Source: Symbiodinium natans
Lineage: Eukaryota; Sar; Dinophyceae; Suessiales; Symbiodiniaceae
Assembly: GCA_905221605.1 (NCBI GenBank)
Contig: CAJNDS010002450.1
Coordinates: 284,589 to 348,588, forward strand
Length of the DNA: 64,000 nt
Reading direction: 5' to 3'
The translations under genes were made by a program, and so were the position numbers. Of the stretch, positions 32,801 to 44,593 are shown piece by piece (the first letter of the stretch is position 1; every line of letters begins with the position of its first letter). The notes beneath the pieces were generated by a model. That model was not told where the DNA came from. It ran no database searches and worked only from the letters and a program-made list of their open reading frames with translations.

Positions 32801-35800
32801 CCCGGCTAAGGCAGCGCCCGCAACCGGGGAAACCGACGCGAATGCGAAGGCAAAAGCAAAGGCGAAGGCGAAGGACAAGAAGAAGAAGCCTGAACCTGCC
32901 GCACCCGCGATTGCGATTCGAGGTCTGCCTGCAGTACCTGTTCTTCGATCCCTGGGTGATGGTGATGGTGATTCTGACGATGAGTCAATCGATGGCGACG
33001 CGGCGTCAGATTGCTCCACCGACGATGAGATCGGATCTTATCACAGAGACGTCAAGGACCTCAAGGTTTCCTTCGAACGGGGAACGAAGTTCGCATCATC
33101 GAAGCCGAGGCGATCACACAAAGATAGAGGATTCGCCCCGCGACTTTTCACTGAAGCGAACCTGAAGCACGAGAACCACATCTCGGAGGTCGAGTACGAG
33201 AAGCACAAAGCAAGAGCTAGGGCTCGATTGATGGAAGATATGTGTCTGGGCAAAGATGGAGGATGCATACCAGTTAGGATTCCAGGGACCGAGAAGGTGA
33301 TTGTGTTCAAGTTCGACAACAAGAAGGGGAAGTTCCATGAAAGAGCCTTGAGCGTTGATGAGAGCCGTAAGGAACTGATGAAGAACCCGAACATGTGTAT
33401 GGTCCAACCAGAATTTATTCGCAGGAAGCTGAAATTCATCATGGACACAGGATGCGGACATGACCTTATCTCTCTAGAAAAGGTCGCCAAGCACGGCATC
33501 GACACTGCAATGGATTGCGAATCTACATCGTTCCAGACGGCGAATGGTGTCACTATGACCAACCAGACGGCGGAATTCTTGACGAAATCCTTCAAGGAGC
33601 CCATCAAAGCACATGTATTGGAGAATACACCTTCTGTGCTGTCAGTTGGGAAGAGATGCATGCTTCACGGCTATTCCTTTGTGTGGCCCGCAGGACGTCC
33701 ACCATTTATGGTGAACGATGCTGGCGAGAGGATACAATTCTTCGTGCAAGGAGACATCCCCTATGTCAGAGTGGGAAGCAAAGGAGCCAAAGCTCATGAG
33801 GAACCCGAAGCGATGGAAATGTTCCGCTTGGTGCAGAAGTACAAGGACAAGGTGGACGATGATACCGACGACGATTCGACGTATGTTGCGGTACCAGGTC
33901 TTGACGACATCGGCGAGGAGATCCCCGACGTAGCTTCCGAAGCTGACGAAGAAGAAGATGGCGAAGTGGTCGAAGGCGATGAAGCTCGTGAAGATGAACC
34001 GCAAGCCGAACTTCCAGTTGAGGCTGAGGACGACGCGCAGGAGATCGACGTGGAAGGTGACGAATCTGGTCCAGCTAGAAGGGCGAAGGTCGGCACCTTG
34101 AAGGCCGAAGCGAACACCTTGGCTCACCTTTGTACCCATCGATTCCGGAATCCATATTGTGACGCGTGCGTGAGAGCAAAGATGAAGCGTTTCAGAACCC
34201 AAAAGGGAGCATTCAAACGAGAAGTCAATGAGTGGGGTGACTTGGTGACGTTCGACTTTGTGGATATGGGAAAAGCTACGGATAAGGGGGTGGGTCTTGA
34301 CGACGAGCTCCGTGAAATCCTGGTATTCCGCGACGTGGCCACGAAGGTGGTCGCAGCATATCCCACAATCTCAAGAGAAGAAGGAGAAGTTGTACGATGT
34401 ATGAAGAGATTCATGGGAAAGAAGAAAGTGAGGCTGGCATATAGTGACTGCGCAGATGAGTTCATTGCGGCGATGAACAAGCTCAAAATTCCATTGGATC
34501 ACTCATTGCCAGGGCGTCCTATGAATAACTCTCTGGCGGAAAGGACCAACCAGTTCGTCATCACTGCTACAGCCACATCGTTGCTGCATGCAGGACTACC
34601 TGCGAACTATTGGCCCTATGCCTTGAATTGCGTCACTCACAATCTCAACGCCGAGGATGTGGATGGTGAGTCGGCGTGGCAGAGGATGTCTGGGAAAGAA
34701 TTCCCGGGAAAGTTGATTCCGTTTGGAGCAAAGGTCTACTTCAAACCGACCGAGACCCGTGAACCAACATATGGCGGAAAGTTTGACCCGAAAGGAATAC
34801 CTGGCATTTTCGCAGGGTATGTCCTTAATGCGGGGCAAACATGGTCACGAAAGTATCGTGTGTGGGACATGAAGGAGTTCGCGAATGCCAACTTTGCGCA
34901 TGATGCGAAAGTGCCTCGCAAGCTTCAAATTCCCTACATCACCGAACGGGTCATCATGCCGGATGAAATTGCCTTTCCGCTCAAGCTCGAGTACGAGAGG
35001 ATGAACGGAACACTCGAAGGACTGAAGGAAGGAAAGGATCTCGGAGGAAAAGAAATCAAGGACAAGCCACCAGGAGGAGGTGACGACGACGATGATGACG
35101 ACAATGGCGATGATGGTGGTGACCTACCTGATCGCCAAGAACGCGTCAAAGCCATGGAGAAGGACATGCTCGACTATGTCATGGAAAACGATGACATTGT
35201 GCCTGATCTTTCAGAAGTTCCAGATGATCAACCCGGTGAACCTCGCGACGGGCCAGCCTTGGAGTCTGAAGATGCCAAAGCCCTCAGATTGATTGGCGAC
35301 TCCATTCTCGACAGTGCAGGAAGTGTACCACAGAGCGAAGGAGTACCGGATGTTGCTTCGGATCCTCCGAGCAGCAAAAGGGAAACTAAGCGTGGTACTC
35401 CCTCCAAAACCGTTTCGGAACCTCCGGACGGCAAAGGGGAACCTGCATCGTCATCACGCGGTCCAACTGGGCGTTCCATTCCGGACATTGACGAGACCGA
35501 CCCTGCATTCATCATCGCAAAGCTCAAGGAAGCTGGACTCATCGGACCGGAACCCGAGTTCTGGAAGTTCGGTACTCCCGGCGACGGTCGTGTCTACATC
35601 AATGACGACGGCGAACCTTGCAAGATCGACAAGCGGGGGGCTCCGTTCAAGATTGGGAGTGATGGTAGACGATTGCTACCCTCCACACGTCCGAAGGGCA
35701 AGTTCACTCCTGAAGAATGGCACAAGCTCGGAAGCGAAGGAAGGAAGATCGAACTTAAGAAGATCAAGAAGGTCGAAGAGAAGGAGGCCAAGAAGGCTCG

Positions 35801-38800
35801 CAAGAAGGAGGCCAAGGAGAAGAAGAAAGGCAAAGAGCATAAAGACGCACTCGTTGCATCGTTGGAGGCGTTACTTCCCAAGGTCGTGCCTGCGGAGAAG
35901 ATCGATTTGGACTTCAGGGCGGGAACGACTACTGGATGGACATGGTGCGAGGAACAGGTGACGCAGATTGCCACAGAAATGTTTCTGGACGATGTGCTGC
36001 CTGCTCTTCCAAGTGAATTGGCAGAGTTCGGATTGAGAGCTCCTCGCATGCCATGTGTGTCATCAACCAAAGAGAAACACAGAGAGAAGCTTGCATGTGC
36101 AGCGCCGTGCTTCAACGCCATGGTTACACGTCCAGTCAACCGCAAGGAGATGTACGAGAATCCCAAAGCCATGGAGGCGTTCATGAAAGAATGGAAAGGC
36201 TTGTGGGATCAGGAAGTCTTCGACTTTAGCCAAGTGCGGGAGTACGACGACGTGGTCAGAGAAGCGAAGAAGTCCAACGCGAAGGTGCACATGGCAAGAG
36301 TGCATGGTCTCATCTATGAGAAGAACTATCAACTCAAAGAAGGGGACCCTGCAAGGAAGTTCAAAGGAAGAGGTGTGCTGCTTGGAGATCAAGTCAAAGA
36401 TCAGAATATGGAGGCGGCGCTGTTCCAGGACCTCGGAAACTCTCCGGCAACCTTTGATGCGTCTCGTTGGGCCGACTTCTACGGGTGCCTACCCGGGAAC
36501 GACGTTCAGATGGCGGATGCTATCCAGGCCTACATTCAGGCTAAGTTGACGGGGACTCCGTGCTGGGTTGAACTTCCAGACGAGGCTTGGCATCCTTCGG
36601 TGAACCGGAGGAAATTTCGCAGACCAGTCTGCAGGCTCGTGAAAGCACTCTATGGGCATCCGGACGCTGGTACAATGTGGGAACAACATTGTCACACCGC
36701 AGTCCAGAAGATGGGTTTTGCACCAGTTGGTGAGGAATGGCCGTCTCTTTACTTCCATGCAGGAATGAAGCTCCTATTGGTCATCTATGTCGACGACCTG
36801 AAGCTCGCCGGTCCGGCGGAGAACCTCCCGAAGGGGTGGAACATGCTTCGCAAGGAACTTCGTCTTGAGGAGGAAACTCCGCTTGGTTTGTATTTGGGAT
36901 GTCGAATCTCAAAGGGAGAGGCTAAACTTCACGACAACACCAAGGTGCGAACTGTCACTTATGACATGGAAACCTATCTCGAAATGACAGTGCAAAAGTA
37001 CTGTGAAACCACGGGATTTCCTGTGGACAAATTCAAGAAGGTACCATCTCCCAGTCCAGTTGAAGAAACCAAAAATCACCCGGCTAGGGCACCGTGTCAT
37101 CCAGGTGCTGCAAGCCATCGGTGTCAATGGTGTGGACATACAATGCCTGTCGATAAGGGCGGACGGCTTCTACCTCCACCACCGGTTCCCAAGGGCCCAC
37201 AGGAAACGGAACTCGATGAGGCAGACAGGGGTACTCTTGCCCCGCATGCGGCGAGCATCCTCATGAAGTTGCTCTATGCTGCAAGAATTTGCAGGTTTGA
37301 TTTGCTGCGAAGCATAAACAACCTTGCGCGACGCATTACAAAGTGGTCCAAGAAGGAGGATGCGGCTCTGCATCATTTGATGTGCTACGTCCATCAGTCC
37401 AAAGGTCATAAGATGATCGGATGGGTCGGCGATTCCATGGATGCTACTTCCATAGGGTTGTATGCGGATGCGGATTACGCTGGTTGTGGCGAGAGTTTGC
37501 GTTCTACTTCGGGGGCTCACATGCATATTCAGGGACCGCATACACGGTTCCCGTTGGCAGGTGTCAGTAAGCGACAGGGTTGCGCCAGCCACTCTACTCC
37601 CGAAGCGGAAATTGTGGCTGCGGACTATGCAATGTCGCGTATTGGCATTCCGGCCATCACATTGTGGCGTTTGATTGGGGGCAAAGATCCTAATTTCGTG
37701 TTCTACGATGACAATCAAACGATGATCGGCGTGGTCCGCACAGGCAAGAACCCGACGATGCGCCATTTGGAACGCTCGCACGGGATCTGCATTGCGTGGA
37801 TGCACGAGGTGTTCCAGGAGGGCTACGTGTCTCTGGCTTACGAGGTCACCGCCAAAATGGCGGCCGATATCCATACGAAGGCCTTTAAAGACCACGTCTC
37901 CTGGGCTCACGCGTGTCAGCTAATTAACATCATGCCTCCCACGATGCTTTCGAGTGTTGAGGTCATGGACATGATGAAGGCTACACACCAACAATCGGCT
38001 GATGAGAAAGGTCATCAGCACTACTCGTTTGAGAACGAGGTTCCCTGTTTTCCTTACACGCAAACACCTATCTTGCCCCAGGAGCTGTATAGGGCCGGTT
38101 TGTCCAGTAAGGAGGGTGTCCAGGAAACGGACAGTACTGATCCGATCTTGGTGGTGAAGTTCCCGCGCATGCTCCGCGGCGTCCCCAGTGCTTTGCGACC
38201 GGGGAAGTATTTGCGGTCCACGTGGATTCTGCGTGAAGGGCAATGGCATCGTATCGAGGATGAGGTCCCTATCCCGTCGGAACCTCAGAAATTCGATCGG
38301 TATGTCGAGCGCGCTGTGTTTCAATATCACTTCCAACGGGGCTCGGCGGCGACGACGCGTGTGCACCGCACCGCGTCGCCTGCCGTGTCTGCGTCCCCGC
38401 TGCCCGACTGTTCGCGCTGCCGCGTTCGCGATTCGCCCGCGCTCTGCAGGCAAGTGTGCGACTTAGTGGTCCGCGCCGCCCATGGGGGGTATGGGGGTGT
38501 TTTTCGCGCTGGGTCTGAAGGCATGGGGGGTGATATCAACGAAATTCCTGCGCTCGAATCTACCGTCGTCGCTGTTGCGCGCGCCGCAAAAGAAGCAGAT
38601 TTTCCTCAATCTACATTCGTGCCCGAATTCATCGAGGTGACTCGTGCTGGGACTGGTAATCATGAAGTTGTTTTCCAAGACAAGCGCGGGAAAGAGATGT
38701 TTAAGGCACGGAGTGACTCGCTCAGCGGGGCTACAGGATTTTCCATGACGATCAAAGCTTCGGATGTCGGAAACAGTAGTCCTCGCGTGTGGTTGCTCGT

Positions 38801-41800
38801 AGGTCTGGAAGAGGATAACTGGTGGCAGACGTATGCACCGCCGGACGTCAACGTCATCTGCGTGCCGGAAGCGGATGCACGCGGCGCCTACCAGTACTGC
38901 AAAGACATCATTAAATGGTCGTTCAAGGATCTTCGGAACGTTCTGTTCATAGGAGCAGGGGCGCTGAATCGAGCTTCATGGCTTGATGTCGATCCTAGAG
39001 AACGCTTTTATGAGGACCGAGACGTCGTTGATTACCCCTGGGGGGAGGTCATTGATTTAGTCTTTGAAGCCCGGAAGAAAGGGGCGACTACTATCGTCGA
39101 GGTTCCTGACAGGCCGAAGTTTCGAAAGTCGGCACAGTACAAGAACATAGTTGACTGCATGAAGTGGGAGAGATTCACACTTGCTGATTGCTGCCACGGT
39201 CGGAGGATCTGCGTTCCACAGGGAAGCGGGGCCCCGAACATCATGTATGTCAACGAAGCTACTGAGTTTCTCATTCATGGACTCAAAGCCCCTGAAAACA
39301 TGAAGGGTGTGTGCGGCATGCAACATCATCATGCATCACGTGAAGCTGTTGAGACTCACGGGGATGGGTGTGGAAAGAGAACCAGTAAAGTGTCACGCCT
39401 CTTGTTGAAAATGCTTTCTGAACGGGACGCCAAGGTTGGGGACCCCAAGGCCTGCAGTTCTGTTGAGAAGTTACCGTCGGGTAAGGACAGGATGATCATT
39501 GAATTCTGTTGCTCTAAGGACAGTAGCTTGGGTAAATCCTCGAGTGCTACAAGGGGAGCTCACGTCATGCGCGTGCATGAAGCTCTCCAAGCCCAAACCA
39601 AGGCATGTGAAAGCAACATCCTCAAGGAGGCGGAACGATTCCGAAAATCCAATCCCAAATGTCCGATTCTTGTGTTTGCTTCTCTTCCGTGCACTGGGGG
39701 GTCCAATTGGATCAAGGTGAACGAAATGGGGGGTGAAACTGAAAAGGGAAAGGAACATCGGAAGAAATTTAGGGACTTACTGAAAGCTCTCAAACGCCTT
39801 TTGCGAAAGCTGGCGGTATTTTCCCCCAAAATCGCTTTTGAGTTGCCGAAAACCTGTTTGTATTGGAGTTGGCCCGAAGTTCAAGCCCTAATAAAGCAGC
39901 ATTCATTGCGTGTTGCACGAATTGACGGTTGCATGATGGGTGTTGTTGACAAAGACGGCGTTCCTTTACTCAAAGCGTGGTGTCTTGCCACGAATGTGTC
40001 AACCATGTTGAACCTCAAAGGGGTCACGTGCGACAACACACATGAACATGGCACACCAAGGGGTCAGGCACTCAAGGAGGCAGGAAACTACACGCCGCAC
40101 ATGGCAAAGTTGTTGCACAACGCATGGCGTGATGAAGCTCGTAACATCCGCAGGGGCTCTGCTCAGAGTGTTCATGTGGCAGCTTCATGTGTACTTGTTC
40201 ATGTCAGATTGCGTTGCAGTAACAGTCAGGTGCAACATGAATTCCAAGGTACTTGCATAATTGTTTGTCCTACACCAGGAATAGGGTTCGGATCCTCCGA
40301 CCCTAATCCAAAGTGCAGTGAGGGGTTCGGCTCCGCCGGCTCGGATCTGCATCTGGGGAAGGGACTCGGCTCCGCCGGTCCTAGAACCAGCATGGACGGA
40401 CAACAGCAGAGGCCCATTCCTCCGCATGTTCCATGGTCGCGACCTCAAGACCTCTTCTCCCTGCCGTACCAGAGATCGGGCATCAACATCCCCGTTGGCA
40501 ATGGGATGACTGCTTTGCGCACGACATGTCATGCGCTGCGATCATTGAGAGGGCAACCTCTTCCTGGACGATTGGAGCAAGGCATGGTCGCCACGAATGC
40601 GAACATTGCTGCGTGGGTGGAATTTGGAGTGCCAGCTATCCTTTTGGCGGCAGTTGCGGCACCATCCAGCCCATATGGTTTTCCTGAAGTCAGAGTTCGG
40701 GAGCTGTTTCGAGGTGTGGTGGAAAGCCTGTTGCCAGCAAGGAGTGCGGAGAGCTACAAGACAGTCCTTAGCCATGTCACAACGTTTATCAAGGTCGTCA
40801 AGACTGCGATAAGCACTGATTCGACTCGACAGGTGCTGCAGGAGCTTCTGGACCACGTCATTGAGATTGACCTCTTCAAGAACATTGACATGTTCGTCGA
40901 CGTTTTGGTTCAAGATGCTGAACAAGGGCGTTTGGATCCTCAATATCCATGTTTGACGGTGGTGACTATGGACGGATATCTTGATCCGAATGTCATTTGC
41001 AGAACAGTCGTTACCAAGAGTCCGTGGATCTATGTGACCAGGTACAACGACTGGATGCGGCTTAATTCCTACTTTCGCGAGAACCTCCCCAACCGTCGTG
41101 AAGGGCTACCATGCATGCTCCTCACCCAGGACTTCTGGGATTTGCTGGATCTGATTTGGTCAATGGCGAAGCAAGTGGGTTACTGCTTGAGAAGTCACAA
41201 TCAGGTCGCCGAGCACACGCAGATGAATGTGTGGGATCTGATCGAGATCGTGGTCGATCCCCGGGAGAACGTGTCCGCGGCGGTCGCTCATGCAGTCAAC
41301 AGCCTCCAAGGGTTGTCGGTCGCCTTGCATACAGCCCACGAATACCTCAACGACAGTCGGACGGTGTGGCCATCGGAACCATCGAGAACGACCGGAGCCG
41401 AGCTCAGGGAGGCGTTGGTGAATGCGACAACTGTCGTCATGGCCCCGCCACCAACCGGTCTCGGGTTACCAGCTTCCTTTTCACACAGCTCGTGGAACCA
41501 GCTGGCTGCCGAGCAGAACGTCTTGAGGGCGGTCCACGACATGTACAGGACTCACAGGTCTTGGATGTCCGAGATCACGAACCTGCGAGCCGAGTGTTAC
41601 TCCGAAGGACGTGAACAGCCGCCGTACCTGAAGCCCGATCCAACAGGCACGGTGTTTCCTCCGGCATTGAATTCACACCCGCCTTGGGTGAATGTTCAAC
41701 GTCAACATCCCGCAGGGCCTGCGTCCCCATCTGTTCCGGAAGGGCCGGCTCCTTTCGTGGAAGAGGATCATCCTGCCAACAGATCGACGTCTACACCATC

Positions 41801-43900
41801 ACCAAGACAGGCAACGGGCGCATCCTTTGCCGAAGCAAGAGGTGAATCCGCCAAGAGGCAGCGGGGACCGGAGGATGTCCGCTCCGCGGCATCCCAACCG
41901 GGAACCGCGGCCAGCTCTTCCGATCCTCGGGGAGCTGAGCCAACTGCCCAACCAGAAGGTGAACCCGATGAAGTTCGCTGGTACCTGGATCCTACTCCCG
42001 ATGGGTACATGGAGAAGTTCGTCAAGTTCCAATCCAGACATCGCGTGCAGCTGGGTACAACCATCATCGTTCACAAAGATGATCCTACAGATGTCCTGCC
42101 CGCACGTGATCAGACACCCAAGATCAACGGGAAAGTTGGAACCAGCAGTGAGCAAGTTTACCTTCGGCGCGTCACCACACACCTTGCCAAGCTCTACGGG
42201 ATGAGCCAGTCGAATCGCGCAGGTGCGTTTCACATGGCAACATTCATGAAGAAAGGGGATGTGGAGTGGCTACGACTTTACAAGGTGCTGTACGAGAAGG
42301 TTTTCTTGTGCACAATTCGTCAGCTACCAACTCATGGCACAATGTTTGCGGCGGTCATGCAATCCACGGCTACGGGAGAGCTGGGAATTTTCCACTTCAA
42401 CAGCAGCCCGGAGCAGCGAGCCTTGTTGACGGCTGGACTGAGAAAGTTCAGCGCTTCCATTCGTCAGGCAAGTACCCCCGATGTCACAGCGGTGCGATCC
42501 AGCAAAACGATCATCCTGGCGGACTTCGAGGTGTGGACGAAAACCAAGAACCGCTTGACCTACACGATGGCCAGCAAGCTCCAAGAAAAGGGATGGTATG
42601 ATGCCCATTCGTATTGCCAGACAGTTGATGAGAGCCTCGATCCACTCCTACCTGAAGGATTCCAAGTCGTTGCCACCAAGGCCAGAGATGCAGTCCGAGA
42701 GTGGAGAGGTCCCGGGCAGAGCATCGACGTCACCGCGCACGTCTATTTGTCGTTCAGAGCCATCAATGATCTCCTGGTTTGGGAGCATGGCAATGCGACT
42801 CCCGAGAACATGCGAAAGTGGTTCGTCGATCCAATCATGGACTTGTCAGACCTTCTGCAACGTGCCGTGATTGTGACCCTCAACGACGATCCCCGTTTCA
42901 TCGGGAAGGACGTTGGTGCAGCGATGCCATGGGCTGCCATCGATTGGATCGCAGTGGAGCTCCGAGCAAGGGGATGCATTGTTTTCACGTCATCACTGCT
43001 GTGGGCTCGAATTGCAGTGACTCTCCATAAGGGCAGCGACAATTTCCGGATCAATCCAGAGGAGATGCATTTGGCGGTGGCGGCATTCGACAAACATCTG
43101 CTGCAAGAAAAGATCATCACACTTTGCATGGCACCCCCAGAGAGCATGGGCGATTGCGAACCTCATTTGGATTCCGTGAACATGGAGACTGCGGATGCGA
43201 AGGCGGTCTTTGCACCGTCGAGCAGCGACGACGTTCGGACCGCGTCGGCCAATGATGACACGCAAGAACGACATCAACGGGTCGTGGAGAGGGCATCGGA
43301 GCTTGAGGGCATCCGCGGAGGCGTGGACATGACTTGGGTGGATGCGGACATCGCCATGGTCAGCCCAGAACCGTTCTATGACGGAGAAACCTACTGGATT
43401 GACATCGAGGGCCTCATCAGCAAGCATCCCACTGCCCCGAGTGGCCAATTTCATGTGTGTCAGGCATGCGTCGACGAGTTCAACACGCTGAAGGGCTCCT
43501 TCCAAGGCGAGTTCGGACCAATCCAATCTCCAGCGTATTGTCCCTTCTGTTCGCTCAAAGCAATGTGGGACAAGGACTATGGCATCAACAAATGGGAGGA
43601 GGTTCGGAAGTCAGAACGCCATGCTGCAGGGTGCGCAATATTTGCTCAGAAACACGACTTTGTGTACCAGGATGGATCCCCAGTGATTCCCAAGGAGGAT
43701 CTCAAATCGTACATCTTTGCATGCTCGAAGGTCGCGTACACCAACTATGGCAAAATCGTCTCGTCCTCGGCTGGGTTGCGCTTGAACACCAAACAAGCCA
43801 GCGAATACACCAGATGGGCGAAGGGGAGACGGTTGTCGTGGGACTTCGGGTACACGGTGGACGGCATGGCCTGCCTCTTGCCCTTGTACGATGCAGGCAA
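29856..43900 (+). CDS. gag-pol: Copia polyprotein ORF2, copy 1 (cut by the gap)
   Basis: Open for 4,681 codons up to the N gap; the 3' end is missing from the assembly. Residues 1-260 are a long coiled coil; 586-830 are the Gag-like core; CCCH zinc fingers use C915-C923-C929-H933 and C963-C972-C977-H981. The protease has D1197-T-G. Integrase has H1424-H1428-C1435-C1438 and D1467, D1531, E1562. RT has D2221 and Y-V-D-D at 2311-2314; RNase H has D2538, E2583, D2618/2619 and D2671. The Met start follows an upstream in-frame coiled-coil-like stretch, so the mature N-terminus may come from frameshifting. Differences from copy 2 in protein are only three: residue 153 His/Arg, one Ala/Ser and one His/Pro in the C-terminal extension. 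Confidence 0.9.
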
Positions 43901-44000
43901 NNNNNNNNNNNNNNNNNNNNNNNNNNNNNNNNNNNNNNNNNNNNNNNNNNNNNNNNNNNNNNNNNNNNNNNNNNNNNNNNNNNNNNNNNNNNNNNNNNNN
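43901..44000. other. Assembly gap of 100 N
   Basis: A round 100-N run, usually a placeholder of unknown size. If the array is a true tandem, it hides about 5 kb: the rest of internal copy 1 and 282 bp of LTR. Confidence 0.98.
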
Positions 44001-44014
44001 CCCGACCTCACGCA
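44001..44014 (+). repeat. Partial LTR end at the gap edge
   Basis: The 14 bases after the Ns are the last 14 bases of the LTR, directly followed by the primer-binding region of internal copy 2. This shows that an LTR, not other DNA, precedes copy 2. Confidence 0.9.
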
Positions 44015-44069
44015 GGTTATCAGCCGTATAGCGGTTGCGATTTCTTGCGACTACTGTACGGGCTGAGCT

Positions 44070-44558
44070 ATGGCACTGCCAACCTCGTCGTCGAGTGCCG
44101 ACACAACCATGACCTTCGGTGATGGTGATGCTATTGCTGCACCTGCATTGGGCGAAAGCACAGGCTGCGCCGACACAGATGCGGTTACATCATCAGATGA
44201 TGCCGTTGAGATGGTTGCGGTTGTGAAGGCACCCGCACGAACCAGAAGTGGTTTGAGCGTACTGCGTGAAGATGGAAACTCAAAGATGAGTCAAGTTTCA
44301 CGCCTCAGATCCACTTCCAGACAATCATCGGAACGAACATCAAAGAGATCCAACACACCAAGTACTCCACGACGAAGAAGAGGCACTTCTCCACGAATCT
44401 CTCCACGATCCTCGCCGGACGCCGGACGACCGGAAACGTCACCGCGAAGAGGGTACGGTGGCCCTCTTTTGGGTACCGGCCTCCCCAGTTCGGAACCTCC
44501 GGCTGGCGGTAGGGGCGGGCTTGATTCGGGTCCCCCGGTCGAGTCTGCAACCCTCTAG
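44070..44558 (+). CDS. Element ORF1, SR-rich (copy 2)
   Basis: Identical in protein to the ORF at 29,332-29,820, with the same relation to ORF2 (stop 35 bases before its first Met, -1 frame, overlap from 44,525). Conservation of the reading frame in both copies supports that it is translated or at least part of the transcript leader. Confidence 0.6.
   Translation: MALPTSSSSADTTMTFGDGDAIAAPALGESTGCADTDAVTSSDDAVEMVAVVKAPARTRSGLSVLREDGNSKMSQVSRLRSTSRQSSERTSKRSNTPSTPRRRRGTSPRISPRSSPDAGRPETSPRRGYGGPLLGTGLPSSEPPAGGRGGLDSGPPVESATL
44485..44543 (+). repeat. Two bulged-T hairpins at the ORF1/ORF2 junction (copy 2)
   Basis: 44,485-44,506 (outer CCAGT/GCTGG, inner CGGA/TCCG, loop ACC) and 44,520-44,543 (outer CTTGAT/GTCGAG with G-U pairs, inner CGGG/CCCG, loop TCC). 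The second overlaps the window where ORF1 and ORF2 frames are both open. Copy 1 equivalents are at 29,747-29,768 and 29,782-29,805. Confidence 0.65.
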
Positions 44559-44593
44559 CGGAACGAATCCGGGAAGAAGGCGAAAGGCGGAAG

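Noticed and set aside
43901-44066. Reading ORF2 of copy 1 through the N run to a stop at 44,066
   Set aside because: The frame after the gap belongs to the LTR and leader of copy 2; the apparent end is an artefact of the Ns.
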